NCBI GenBank assembly: GCA_022702705.1
Contig: CM040428.1
Coordinates: 112,300,022-112,364,021 of the forward strand
Length of the DNA: 64,000 bases
Source: Papilionanthe hookeriana x Papilionanthe teres
Lineage: Eukaryota; Streptophyta; Magnoliopsida; Asparagales; Orchidaceae
Reading direction: 5' to 3'
Shown here: positions 1 to 10,774 of the stretch, piece by piece
Numbering within the stretch: the stretch's first letter is position 1
Layout of the letters: each line of letters opens with the position of its first letter
Translations under genes and position numbers: made by a program
The notes under the pieces: generated by a model
Database searches by the model: none
The model's input: only the letters and a program-made list of their open reading frames with translations
What the model was told of the DNA's origin: nothing

Positions 1-414
1 TAGTGGACCAAGCTACCATTCTTCCATTGGCATACCACGTTCATTTCTATCTTGAACGGGTACAGTCAACTCTCTCGGATTTTGGAGCCACTGTTTAGAC
101 ACCCCTAACAGAGAGGTTCCGAAATCCTTCTACCTCTTTGAGGTGGGGTGGACCCCCAATAGGTGTTAGCTTAGGAGCGGTCCTTTGGGTTGAGAGGTCT
201 TACGAGACTTTCTCTTCCTTTCCAATTCTGAATCGGGTCCTTTACCTTTTCTATACCTTTAATAGTTTTGTTCCTAACAAACAAATCCTCTAATAAACAA
301 CCTTCTAATAAACGAACTCTTTTAAAAATCACAAATACACCAAGATAAATGAAAATGTGTTCGGACTCTTTCTTTTTCGTCCTAAGTATTGCGACAAAAG
401 GAAGCATAATTCGA

Positions 415-1356
415 GACTGACGTTCGAAATCTACCCTGCAGAAAATATCTGCACCAAAGTTAATCTTCTCCTTCACCAATGGAATAGACTTCACTATCTA
501 CAAGGATGAGCTTCCCGACAATGGAATCATCCATTTTGGACAAGGATTCGACAATATAGAAATCAAGTTCGCTGACGTCACCCTCTTCGCACTAATGGAT
601 AAAGTGCCAGAAACTGAGGAACCCATGATTGAGTTCAACCTGAAGTCAACTCAAGAATTCCCTCCCCTACAAAAGGTCCCGGCTGAGAAAAATACCACTG
701 TTCGTAGGAGGACTGTGATCTCTACCCCCACCGGTCTGGTCATCTCTACACCTGCCTCGGCTCCCGCCAAATGGAAGGGAAAGGGAGTCCAAGTTTATGA
801 TGAGCCTGCTACCGTGGAGGGTACAGATTTTGCTGCAAAATCGTCTATTTTCGAAATAGGGTCCAGTTCGAAGTTTACACCCCTGACTCGGACTCAGAGA
901 AGAAATAGGAGTAGAAAGATCGCCAGGATCGAGAAAGCCAAGGCCACCGAAGTCGCCTTTCTGGAAAAGATTTCTGAGAAAGAAGAAATACTGCCCGAGT
1001 ATTCACCCCTGTTGGAAGGAAGTAGGTTTCACCCTCTCTCTGCTGCATCGGATGAAGAAGATGCCTGAAGGATCACCGCTGCATTACCCCGACCTGCATA
1101 CTATAGTGACTGTAAGAGGAAGAGGGCCAAGACTACGCCTCTCAGTAGACTGCGAGCCATAGTAGAAAAGCTAGCAAAGAAAGAAAGGTGCCCCGTATCA
1201 GAGATCCTGAGGAGAATGGGACGAGTGCCAGTCAAATCCCGCCACGGACCGCGAATAGAGCCTGTCACTGCCGTAGAGAAACCAAGGAAGAAGATGCGAG
1301 CTAGTTCGCCTGTTGTATTATCGGGTCACCATATTAGGGAGGACACCACCTACTAG
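415..1356 (+). pseudogene. Upstream ORF of the Tat-like element, function unknown
   Basis: One frame is open from about 415 to 1356 except for a single TGA at 1066-1068; the first ATG is at 595. The part before the TGA is rich in Ser, Thr, Pro and charged residues and ends in an acidic stretch. After the TGA the frame stays open for about 95 codons that are strongly basic (runs such as KRKRAK and KPRKKMR), like a nucleic-acid-binding or nuclear-localising tail. I do not recognise a domain. Position upstream of gag would fit the extra ORF1 of some Tat/Ogre elements, but that is inference from order alone. The long shared frame across the TGA suggests one original protein of more than 310 residues. 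Confidence 0.45.
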
Positions 1357-1602
1357 TGTATAGCCGACAGACCATCTGGTCCTAGGCCTTCTACTGCAAG
1401 AAGGATGGTGTAGTGACCAATTATTGCTGAAACGATACCGGCACAATGTTCTGGGAAGAAAAGTCTCGTCAAGAGGCCTGAATCTGATGAAAGTGCTATT
1501 GCATTAAAAAAAACTCCTGAAAAAGAAGTTCAACAGTCATCACATGACAATCGCGGAACCATTTGGAAGAGACCACTTGAGGATGCTATAGGAAAACTAA
1601 GA

Positions 1603-3164
1603 ATGGACATCCGACGATTGGCAAAAGAAAGAGGGGAAAAGTTGGAAACTGAAGTAGATTCATCAGAGTTCATGGATGAAGAATATGCTGAGATCAACAT
1701 GGTCGATACCCGAGCATCGTCAGCTCTGCAGGGTGCTCCATCAGCTTCAGAAAGGGACGAACCAGAAGCAATGAGAGCACGTCTTCAGGAAAAGGATGAC
1801 ACGATTTCTCAGATGGCAAAGAGAATGGAAGAGATGGCTGCCGCTTTAGCCATCTCAAGAGTCAGCTTCAACCTCAGAAAGAAACACCCCCAGAGATTAT
1901 CCATATCGCAGACGGAGGAAAGTAAATCACATTTGTCAATGGGGATGAACAACCAAAGAAAGATTCCGTGTAGAGCATGATTCCTGAAAAATATATTAAG
2001 AACATGGTAGAACAGCAGGTGCGAGAAGCCTTAGCTCAGTCTAAGAGTGGAGCATCTATTCAGACGGGTAGACCTTAACCTGAAGAATTTGATGCAGTCT
2101 AATACACGAAAGGCTTCGTACCACCTCTGTTCAAGACTTTCAACGGAACGGGAAACCCCCGGCAGCATGTCGCACATTTTCGTGCTAGTTGCTGCAATGC
2201 TGGTGGGAGCGATGCTTTACTCTTTCATCAGTTCGTCAGCAGTTTGTCAGGGATCGCCTTCGATTGGTATGCAGAATTGCCAAATGGCTCAGTTAAGACC
2301 TATTCAGAGTTAGAAAACCTCTTCGTTAAGCGGTTTGCTGGAGCCCGACACCACATCACTATTGGCGATCTAGTGGTGGAGCAACTGAAACCGAACAAGA
2401 CTTTGGTAGATTACAGACTTCGATGGAGGAATTTAAGTATGAAGTGTGAACCATAACTTTAGGAACAGCATGCGGTCGGTATTCTGCTTAAGAGTATCTA
2501 TGGCCCGTTAACACTTCTCCTTAAAGGATTTACAATTAAGACTTTCGAGAAGTTGCTTAGAAAGGCTGGGAGCTTGCAAGAGGAGGCAAAACAGTTGAGT
2601 TTCGTTGATAAGACCGATAAACAAAAGCTTGCGAAAGCATTCGAAAAGAAATCTGGAATCGTCGCAGTAGTGGATAAAGGTAAGAAGCCAGTGCAGATAC
2701 AGCCGGAGCGACCACAGCCTAGCTACCAACCACCGCAACAGACATACGAACAACCTCAACAGAACTACCAACAACCTTGACCAAGCTATCAGTCACCTCA
2801 GCATTATGAGCAACCACCTCGTCCATCACGTACCCTGAAAGAACTTCTAAATAGGGAATATCCATTCAAGACTGAAGCAGTAGCAAAGATGTTCCGCAGT
2901 TTAATGAAGACACCAGATTTTCAGCTACCAGAGTCCAAGAGGCTAGAAGAAGTCAACAAGAAAGATCATCCGAACTACTGTCCCTACCACTGGATGCTCG
3001 AACACAAAATAGATAATTGCATCACTTTCAAGAGTTGGCTTGACGACAATCTCCAGAAAGGGAACATAACGATCCCGAAGGAATACATTAAGGAGCCCCA
3101 AAAAGGAGGTTCCTTCAATGTTATCTCAACGGACTATTGTTCCGATAAACTCGTACGCGACTAA
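1603..3164 (+). pseudogene. Tat-like gag, broken
   Basis: Capsid precursor of the Tat-lineage element, in several frames. The N-terminal piece (1603-1980) holds a predicted coiled coil around residues 55-85 (MRARLQEKDDTISQMAKRMEE). The capsid core follows in other frames: IAFDWYAELPNGSVKTYSEL and LFVKRFAGA near 2240-2340 are typical of the Retrotrans_gag domain. Next comes a Gln/Pro/Tyr-rich linker (2690-2820) ending at an in-frame TGA near 2778. The last part (2889-3164) has a His/Cys cluster (CPYHWMLEHKIDNC) that resembles the atypical finger of Tat gags. Stops near 2076, 2100 and 2455 and at least two frameshifts disable it. Confidence 0.75.
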
Positions 3165-3814
3165 CGATGGATGGAGTACCGTCTGGACAAAGTCTTCGAA
3201 GAAAATTTTGGATCGCATCCGGACCACTTTGATGCGCACTTCAACTCAAAGTCTAAAACCTGCTGAGTAGGTACTATCGCTTGCAATTGAAGAACCGCCC
3301 CAAAAGGAGGAGAAGATCGTGGAAGAAAAGAAGACCGAGACTCCAAAGGGTAGACTAGGGGCTGCTTATCCTAGGATGGTTATTTCTGATTCGGGGAGAA
3401 ATCCCTTGGACCTCTGACTCTGTATGATTTTTTGGTCGCCCCGGCGGGATCTTATAATGATAAGAGTTTTGGTGTTGGCTATGTTTTGACTGTTTCTAAC
3501 AATTACGTAACTAACGACAACCAACCTAATCCGGATCTCGATTTCGATATAAATAAACGATTCTCAAATCATAATAAACCTTGATGACCACAACAAAGGA
3601 GAAGACGTTCACAAGGATGGCTATGAGAGCTCAACAAGCAACGAGTCCATTTGTGAATTACGAGGAACTCCAATCATGATAGAATTGGAGTTATCAGATT
3701 CCAAAGCAACTCCAGAAAAGCCAGTCATTCTGATTCAAGGGGAGACACAGGCAGATTTAGCACCAGATGCAGAAGAAATAACTGAAGTCAATCTAAGAAG
3801 CAGAAAAGTTCTAC
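3165..3814 (+). other. Relict between gag and RT; protease largely missing
   Basis: No frame longer than about 60 codons. It should hold the aspartic protease and the N-terminal part of RT, but only short coding-like scraps remain (near 3640-3815, plus strand, with TPIMIELELSD). The RT homology starts abruptly at 3815 with PKDEFPLP, a motif that normally lies well inside RT. Protease and the RT fingers were therefore lost by an internal deletion ending near 3815. Confidence 0.5.
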
Positions 3815-4370
3815 CCAAAGGATGAATTCCCACTACCAATTCTAGAACTGTTGATCGACAATGCTTCGACACATGAAGTCTTCTCTTTCATGGATGGATC
3901 GTCAGGATACAACCAGATAAAGATGGCACCAAAAGATGAAAAGCTCACAGCCTTCAGAATGCCAATCGGAATATACTGCTACACAGTAATGCCTTTCGGA
4001 TTGAAGAACGCAGGAGCAACTTACCAAAGAGCAATGACGAGGAATTTTAATGATCTTATTCACAACCAAGTCGAGTGCTATGTGGATAATGTGGTCATCA
4101 AGAACAAACTGAAGGAAGATCACTTGTATGATTTGAGAATTGTTTTCGAGCGATTAAGGCAATTCAACCTTAAGATGAATACCTTGAAATGCGCGTTCGG
4201 CGTTACCTCTGGGAAATTCTTAGGATTTATTGTTCGACATCGTGGAATTGAAATCGATCCAGAAAAGATTAAAGCTATCTTAGAAATGCCGCCCCCAAAA
4301 CTTTGAAACAACTACGATCCTTTCAAGGGAAGTTGGCATATCTTCGACGCTTTATCTCGAACTTATCGTG
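3815..4370 (+). pseudogene. Tat-like reverse transcriptase, N-terminally truncated
   Basis: RT palm fragment, one open frame from about 3815 to 4306. Motifs in order: KDEFPLP, FMDGSSGYNQI (first catalytic Asp in MDG), MPFGLKNAGATYQRAM, then CYVDNVVIK where family members have YVDD, so the second Asp of the catalytic pair is Asn. KFLGFIV and the start of the connection follow. A stop at 4304-4306 breaks the frame before the LRSFQGKLAYLRRF segment; the RNase H part resumes at 14025 after A1. The fingers are missing and the active site is altered, so it is inactive. Confidence 0.85.
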
Positions 4371-4375
4371 CAGGT
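4371..4375. repeat. Target site duplication of A1, left copy
   Basis: CAGGT immediately before the TG of the left A1 LTR. It is repeated at 14025-14029 directly after the CA of the right LTR. Five bases is the usual Ty3/gypsy duplication length. Confidence 0.9.
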
Positions 4376-5831
4376 TGACCCGATCAGCAATAACATACTA
4401 ATTTTTGTATCCAAAAGATAGCTAAAAAATTGACCCAATTTATAAATAGCGGCTAGTGTATAAAATTAAAATATTGTAAAATTTTATAAAATATTTTACA
4501 CACTAGGGGTACTACGCAAGTATACGTATCATTTCAAGTAATATAGAGTTTTCTTATATCACCCTAGTATCGATCCCACAGAGAACTGAGGTAAGAAATT
4601 CTTTAAGGTAATTCCAGTCTATTTCTATAAGGCCTAAATTTGGAATGTCGATTAAAATGGGTTTTCTAATGACTAATCCTAAATAAAGTTCTTAAAAAAA
4701 AGATAACTTATGGATAAATTAATTTGGAGAATTTCAAGATATTAAAAACTACCTTTCTCTTGCAATTACATAAATAATATGTAGGAAAGCAATGCTTAGA
4801 ATTTAATGTAGTGTCAAATAGAAGCATTCCTATTCTTTACCCTTTGGTCCAGGCATAAAGAACATTGGCTAATATATAGATCGGTTCAGGATGTTTTATT
4901 AGTAGAATGGGTAAATCTAGGCTCACACTACTAGATGTCCAAGGGTGGCTATGGTCGACCCTACCAGTGACCCGTTCCCATTCTATAGACCAAATTATTA
5001 GAATTTAGTCTGTCACTCTAAAAGCTAATCAATTCTACGTCCAATAAATCATATCTCCCTATTTATTTGCACTTCACCTTAAATAACCCGCATAAAGCCT
5101 TCGATTACCCAAGGATTCATGTGATATCTACTAGTTAAGAACTCATCTCCGAATAGGTCTCAGAATTCTTCAACAGGTTTTAACAATACAAGTGATCAAT
5201 TTGTAAAGTAAATGAAGATCCGGTATGAATATCATCACCATAATTTAATAATAGAATATCTAAGCAAATCTTAATTCCTAATCATGCATCTATTTCATTA
5301 CAAAATAAAAGTCAATGAAAACAATGGCATAAGAAGTAAAAGAATTGATAGAATTATGTAATAAGTTAAGTGCCAACAAGGAACTTATTTCATTAGTATT
5401 CTATTATATTTATGCAACTATCTGCCACCTAGAAGCATTTAATAGATAATTTTATCATAAAAATAATTTTCCTTCACATGCCACTACTTCATATTAAAAG
5501 AAGAGTAAAGAAAAATCACTTACGAAGCATGGATAAATTACGACAGAAAACTTGATTTAAAACAAAGAAAATCCACCAGAAAGTGTTTACAACAATTACA
5601 AGAGAATGAAGAATACAATACTTAGCTTTTTCTCTCTCAAGGAAAGAAGAAGATCTCTCCACTAAAGTCTCCCACCGATTCATGCGCCGCTCGTACATCT
5701 CTTACATCAATATCTCAAAATCCCTCACCAATCTGTCCATAAGATGTAATAATCTACATCTTCATGACTCTAAAATAACTAAGGGGGAAGAAAGAGACTA
5801 TAGGGTGTGATTTTCTCTGTAGAATGGGCTC

Positions 5832-5840
5832 CTATTTATA
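5832..5840 (-). promoter_or_regulatory. TATA-like box in the A1 LTR
   Basis: Minus strand reads TATAAATAG, placed mid-LTR as expected for the U3/R boundary. The equivalent site in the right LTR, near 13223-13232, has the central bases changed (plus strand CTATTTTTAG). Inferred from sequence only. Confidence 0.4.
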
Positions 5841-5942
5841 GAGCTATGAAAATGGCCAAGGGTTGCTTAAGGCACCTCTTCAAAAGTAGTCCACATTCAT
5901 TGAATCTTCTAGAAACCGACTCTGGCACCTAGGCGCCAAGTT

Positions 5943-5960
5943 CTGGCGCCTAGGCGCCAG
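5943..5960. repeat. Perfect 18-bp GGCGCC palindrome
   Basis: CTGGCGCCTAGGCGCCAG is its own reverse complement. Related GGCGCC-rich repeats occur at 5930-5945, 6160-6225, 13314-13330 and 13541-13628 in both A1 LTRs, so this is a clustered motif of the LTR rather than chance. Confidence 0.8.
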
Positions 5961-6620
5961 ACTCCGTGTCCAAAACAGTCGCACCCCTTCACTTTGGATC
6001 GCACCTCTTCGTGATTTATACCGCTCCAATGTGTCACATGTCCTATATATTAGGAATAACTTCCAGGATTATAGAAGGTCTAGAAACTACTTAACGCCGT
6101 CAAAATAACTCCCAAAGTCGTCAAAAATTAGTCCAATAACCGTTTCTGGATTATTCTGGCGCCTAAGCGCTGTTTTATCGTCGTCACTGGCGCCTGGGCG
6201 CCGGGTTTGGCGCCGAGGCGCCACCCTGTGCGCAGCTCCACTGTTTTGCTCCGTTTGGATCCGTTTCAACTCCGTTTCGCCCCATTTCAGTTGCGTTGCG
6301 TTCCTAACATCTTAATCTACAAAATATATATAAAAACAACCTTTCTAAAGAGTATAATTTCATTCAAAAACATGTGAGAAATATAAAAAATATTAAGCAT
6401 AGAAAAATATATCGATACGTGCTAAGTTAGAATTTTCTTTTTTTTGCTCATTTTGGGTCAAAATTGCATAGTTTTTGCTTCATTTTCTATAAAATCATAT
6501 TTTTATATTTGAAGAAAAAAATATGCAAAATTCCTTCCTTTATAGTGTACTATCTTTAAAATGGTGCATAAAGTGGGCGTGAAATGCACACTAAAAATAG
6601 GTACTTTTTAAAGTGGATCA

Positions 6621-6634
6621 TATTCCCACAAACT
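6621..6634 (-). other. A1 polypurine tract
   Basis: On the minus strand AGTTTGTGGGAATA sits directly before the LTR start TGATCCACTT. Position and purine bias fit the plus-strand priming site. Confidence 0.6.
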
Positions 6635-8517
6635 TAAACGTTACTTTTCCTCAAGTAACACTATAATCTTGTAAAACCACATAAACAATCATGTGTATGA
6701 GTTTCTTTAGGAGTTTCTAAAATTTTGTTCTAGAAATGTGGTAGTCCAATGTAGAAAAAATTTTAGTAAATGAGACCAATTTTAAGTTTAGAAATCTCTT
6801 AGATGAAAGAGTATGAAAATATGTGTTGCTATCTAATTCAGAAATACTTGTAAATTTTTCAAAATATAGGGGTTAGGCATTTTATTTTCTTTACTTAAAA
6901 ACCTTTATTAAAAATAATTATGCTAACTATATTATATTTTTAAGCTTAAGATTTTCTCAAATCTTATACTTTAAAAAGCTCAGGTGTGGAACCAATTTTT
7001 GATTAGGCCCTTTAATCCTCAAGCTTCTCCTTCATTTTTCACATATTTTAATTTTCTTTTCTTTTTCTTTTTCTTTTTCTTTTCTTTCTTCTTCTACCTT
7101 TTTTTTTAAGGCAAGGATTACTATATCTGGATAGGACTTTAATAATTTTGAATTCCACCCTTCCTTTCCTAAAGCATAAGGTAGATATATATCTTTTACT
7201 TAGAAATAAAATAACAGTTTTGAAAATTAATTTTCAATAAAAGAAATTTAAATATTAAAAACAAAAGTCTAATCCTTCTACTTTTCTAAAAATACAACTT
7301 TTCTTACTAAAGATGGTTACATAATACTTATCATTTCTTCACTAAGAAAAATTTAACTTTAAATTTTTCATCACTACTATAAATTTGAACTAAATTTTCT
7401 TACTCATTTCTATATTCAAATTTTTATTTCCCTAATATAACTTCATACACATAATTATTTTTCAGTCAAATATCAAATTTATTTATAGCATTTTTTAGGA
7501 CAAATAAAATTTAAGTTTTTCAAAATTCATTTTTCATTCCCCCAAACTTGAATTTTAAAATATTTTGCAATTAATTCCATAAAATGTTGGAAGAAGAAAA
7601 ATAAAAGATAAATCTACTAACTACTACAACATCCTATCAAATTTATATACATGCATAATCAGGATAGAATGATTGCAGAAGAAAATTAATCTAGCCTAAA
7701 ACATGCTTGTTATAATATTAAATTTAAAGGAAGTATATTAACTTTAAAATATATTTTTCTTCCTACCCTCAAACTTGAATTTGAACATGTATAGCATTCA
7801 ACACAGAAAATATAAGCAGGAAGAAAATAGTTCAGAAATTCTATCTACCACAAATGTTTGTCAAAAACATCTACAAATATTCATCAGGACATAACAATTT
7901 GCAATAGAAAGTAAATCTAAAGTAAACAAGCTAGAATAAAATTAAACTAAAGAAAGGGTAAATAAGCAGGACATGTATCGGCATAGGAATATATATTTAA
8001 GTATTACTCAAATCTCTTAATTGTTGTAACACAAACACAAACACAAACACAAAAACTAAAATACCTAGACTCGCAGATTCATAAACAAATATCAATTGAG
8101 GTTAATTTGATCTCCTTTCTACTCACATTTTCCCTCCTTACTTTCAATTTTTAATAGAAGAAACTACACTAAGATTGATAATCTGGTAAATAAAAATAGT
8201 GTAGTTCATCCAGATGTTGTCCATTAAGCAATTTCATGACCTTACTTAGTGAAAACAAAGTCAGATAAAGGCAATAATAGAGTTGACATGGAGTGGTCCA
8301 AGTCTAAACTCTACATGCATCAAGGTAATGCTCAGCTCCGATAGATAACTGAGTTATAATAGACTCGTCAGCCTGCTACTACCAGAAGTCATATACAAAT
8401 TTAGTCAAGACCAAGGCATAACCTCACAACATTAATCTATTCTGCACTAAAGAAAACACAAAACAACACAAAAACAATCATGACTTGCAAGCACACTAAA
8501 TCAAAGCACACTGATAA
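6635..8517 (-). other. A1 3' non-coding region
   Basis: About 1.9 kb of AT-rich DNA with no frame over 60 codons. The minus strand has purine runs such as 7050-7110 and several extra tract-like sites (near 7533-7545 and 7766-7777) resembling the real polypurine tract. In A2 the matching interval carries the duplicated third ORF; none is recognisable here. A short (ACAAAC)n run lies at 8031-8055. Confidence 0.5.
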
Positions 8518-9516
8518 CTATGGGTTGCCTCCCATAAAGCGCTTGGTTTTAACATCGCGGGCCAAACATATGATTCCTCCTAGATAAAAATTCCAATTAA
8601 GTAATCCTCGATCAATCGTCCAATCATTTCCAGATTCAGGGATTCCTATAAAATCCTTAAATTTTAATTTTTCACTCAGCTCTTCATTTTCAGTTTGATT
8701 TATATCATTATTCCTCATATTTCTTTCTAGATCCAATATTCTTCTATTGATTTTCTGAATTTGCATATTAATATCATCCTTGAAATTTATAAGAAATGGA
8801 TCTTTATAAGATACTTCAATATCTCCCAAATTTTGGATCGGATTCTCTTTAGATAATTCAGATTCTGGATCAGTATCTTTTATGTTACTTTTCTGTTTCA
8901 AATTATCCTCCAATTCTTCCCCTTTATAATTATTAAATGATGGAGGATCTATCATAGTTGAGGAAATAGGTTTTTCTAATTCCTTAGGAATTTTTTCCAA
9001 TGGTCTTCCAATATCCTTATCCTCTTTTCTCAACTCAAAGTTCTTTTGAAATATATCCTCAAATTCTCTTCCATGTCCTAATTCAATAACTTTATCATGT
9101 TCATCATTCAATTCAGGTTGTCCTTGTGATTGAGTCACATCTAAAGATATAAAGACTGGTTGTGTAGATGAATTCCCTAAATAGGTAGGCTTTAAAATTG
9201 TATGGGGTACATTTAACTTATGTTCATGAGATTTTTCAAAAAATGGAATTAAAAGTTTACTATTTTTGGTAGCGTCCATCATTTCACACCTCTCCTGAAC
9301 ATACATACAGTCTTCTTTAAATAACCTTTTTGAATCATCATGAAAATCCATTTCAATCTCATCTGTTAACTTACTCTCAAAACTTTCTTGGAAAAGGTCT
9401 TTAGTTGGATAATCAATTTCATCAATCCAAAAACAATCATCTTTTCTCTCAGCTGGATATTTCATAGTCTTTAATACATCAAAAGTTACTTCCTGCTCAT
9501 TAATATTCATAGTCAA
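8518..9516 (-). CDS. A1 protease C-terminus fused to a long acidic extension (332 codons)
   Basis: Continues the protease frame after a single TGA at 9520-9522, where A2 has a Gly codon. Residues 1-125 match the post-protease linker of A2 (for example FDVLKTMKYPAE; SSTQPVFISLD against A2 SSTLPIIISSD). From about residue 135 to 320 the sequence has no counterpart in A2. It is rich in Glu, Asp, Lys and Asn, with a predicted coiled coil at residues 245-270 (INMQIQKINRRILDLERNMR). It ends KTKRFMGGNP, coding DNA that equals the conserved sequence found after integrase in A2 (39910-39944). So the RT, RNase H and integrase block is replaced by an acidic region of about 190 residues. Its function is unknown. 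Confidence 0.65.
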   Translation of the reverse strand: MTMNINEQEVTFDVLKTMKYPAERKDDCFWIDEIDYPTKDLFQESFESKLTDEIEMDFHDDSKRLFKEDCMYVQERCEMMDATKNSKLLIPFFEKSHEHKLNVPHTILKPTYLGNSSTQPVFISLDVTQSQGQPELNDEHDKVIELGHGREFEDIFQKNFELRKEDKDIGRPLEKIPKELEKPISSTMIDPPSFNNYKGEELEDNLKQKSNIKDTDPESELSKENPIQNLGDIEVSYKDPFLINFKDDINMQIQKINRRILDLERNMRNNDINQTENEELSEKLKFKDFIGIPESGNDWTIDRGLLNWNFYLGGIICLARDVKTKRFMGGNP

Positions 9517-9519
9517 CTT

Positions 9520-10437
9520 TCATTTTTGCACATCTATCATAGCTTGTCCAGTAACAAGGAAGGGTCTCCCTAAGATAATTAGAATTTCTTTATCTTCCTC
9601 CATATCTAATACAATAAAGTCCAAAGGAAAGATAAATTTATCCACTTTAACAAGAACATCTTCTATAACTCCTTTTGGATAAATGATAGATCGATCAGCT
9701 AACATAAGGGTTACAGTAGTAGGAGAAAAATCGACTAAACCTAACCTTCTAAATATTGATAGAGGCATCACATTAATGCTCATTCCTAAATCACATAAAG
9801 CTTTTCCACATAATCTTTCTCCAATTGCATAAGGAATTGTAAAGCTACAAGGATCTTTAAATTTCTGAGGAAAATTATTCTGAAGTATTGCACTGCACTC
9901 CTCATTTAGTGCAACTGTCTCGTAATCCCCAAATTTCCTTTTCTTGTTTAATATCTCCCTCATAAACTTTGCATAACTTGGCATATGTTCCAAAGCTTCA
10001 GTGAAAGGAATATTTATCATTAACTTCTTAAGTACTTTCATGAACTTTGAAAATTTTTTATCCAACTCATGCTGTCTAAGTCTTTGAGAAAATGGAGGTG
10101 GTGGTCTTTCCAAAATGATTTTAGTTGGAGAAATTAATATTTCCAGATCCGTAGAAACATGTTTTTCAGGTCTTTTAGTTTCCTTTGTTTTTCTCACAAC
10201 ATCTTTCTCTTTTCTAACCACATCTTCTTTCTCTCTTCCACTTCTTAATCGGACAGCTTCTACTTGTTCATTAGTGTTCTCTTTAGGATTGATCTCAGTG
10301 TTGCTAGGAAGTGTTTCTTGGGGTCTATTGCTAAGTGAATTAGCCATTTGTCCCAGTTGATTCTCTATATTTTTAATCGCAGCATTTTGACTTTGCAACT
10401 GGTTTCTCATTTTCAATATCACTTCTTCCATAGACAT
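9520..10437 (-). CDS. A1 gag C-terminus and aspartic protease (305 codons)
   Basis: Athila-type gag-PR. Residues 1-35 hold a coiled-coil-like segment (MRNQLQSQNAAIKNIENQLG). Residues 60-115 are Lys/Arg- and Pro-rich, with RLRSGRE as in A2. Residues 130-185 contain INIPFTEALEHMPSYAKFM and ETVALNEECSAI, conserved in A2 and A3. The protease core is at 210-305: LCDLGMSINVMPLSIF, in which the usual D-[S/T]-G is DLG as in Athila relatives, and ILGRPFLVTG at 288-297. It ends at a TGA in frame with the next 332-codon ORF. Gag and protease are much better preserved than their surroundings. Confidence 0.8.
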   Translation of the reverse strand: MSMEEVILKMRNQLQSQNAAIKNIENQLGQMANSLSNRPQETLPSNTEINPKENTNEQVEAVRLRSGREKEDVVRKEKDVVRKTKETKRPEKHVSTDLEILISPTKIILERPPPPFSQRLRQHELDKKFSKFMKVLKKLMINIPFTEALEHMPSYAKFMREILNKKRKFGDYETVALNEECSAILQNNFPQKFKDPCSFTIPYAIGERLCGKALCDLGMSINVMPLSIFRRLGLVDFSPTTVTLMLADRSIIYPKGVIEDVLVKVDKFIFPLDFIVLDMEEDKEILIILGRPFLVTGQAMIDVQK

Positions 10438-10453
10438 CTTCTTATCCTCAAAT

Positions 10454-10771
10454 TTACTTCATTCCACCATTAGTAGTATGATTCAAGTTAAATTTAGGAT
10501 GGTTCTCCCAAGACGGGTTGTAAAAGTTAGAATATGGGTTGTTTATGGTATTTAAAGCGTCATATGATAAGTTAGAATCAATTATATGCCCTAATGAAAT
10601 TTCCTCACTTACAGAAGTAAATTGAGGCTGGTTCATTCCAAATTGGTCCAACTTCCTTGATATTGCGGCAACCTGAGATGCAAGAATTGTAATCACATCT
10701 GTATCATGAACACTAGCTACATTTTTATGATTTACCCTTGCAGAGGGCCATTGAAATTCATTTGTAACCAT
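10454..10771 (-). pseudogene. A1 gag middle segment, frameshifted
   Basis: Minus-strand piece of gag between the capsid and the protease-linked ORF, in another frame. It matches A3 57475-57699 in order and wording (VITILASQVAAISRKLDQFG; LGHIIDSNLSYDALNTINNP). The final lines are Asn-rich (PYSNFYNPSWENHPKFN), a hallmark of this gag family. Separated from its neighbours by frameshifts at about 10440 and 10775. Confidence 0.7.
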
Positions 10772-10774
10772 TTT

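Larger units (their letters stand above)
4376..6620 (-). repeat. A1 3' LTR (left)
   Basis: 2,245 bp, beginning TGACCCGATC and ending AGTGGATCA on the plus strand. It pairs over its full length with 11774-14024. Contains a TATA-like CTATAAATAG on the minus strand and a cluster of GGCGCC palindromes around 5930-6225. Confidence 0.9.

Noticed and set aside
171..494. 107-codon minus-strand ORF
   Set aside because: Opposes the plus-strand upstream ORF of the Tat-like element, and has no recognisable domain.
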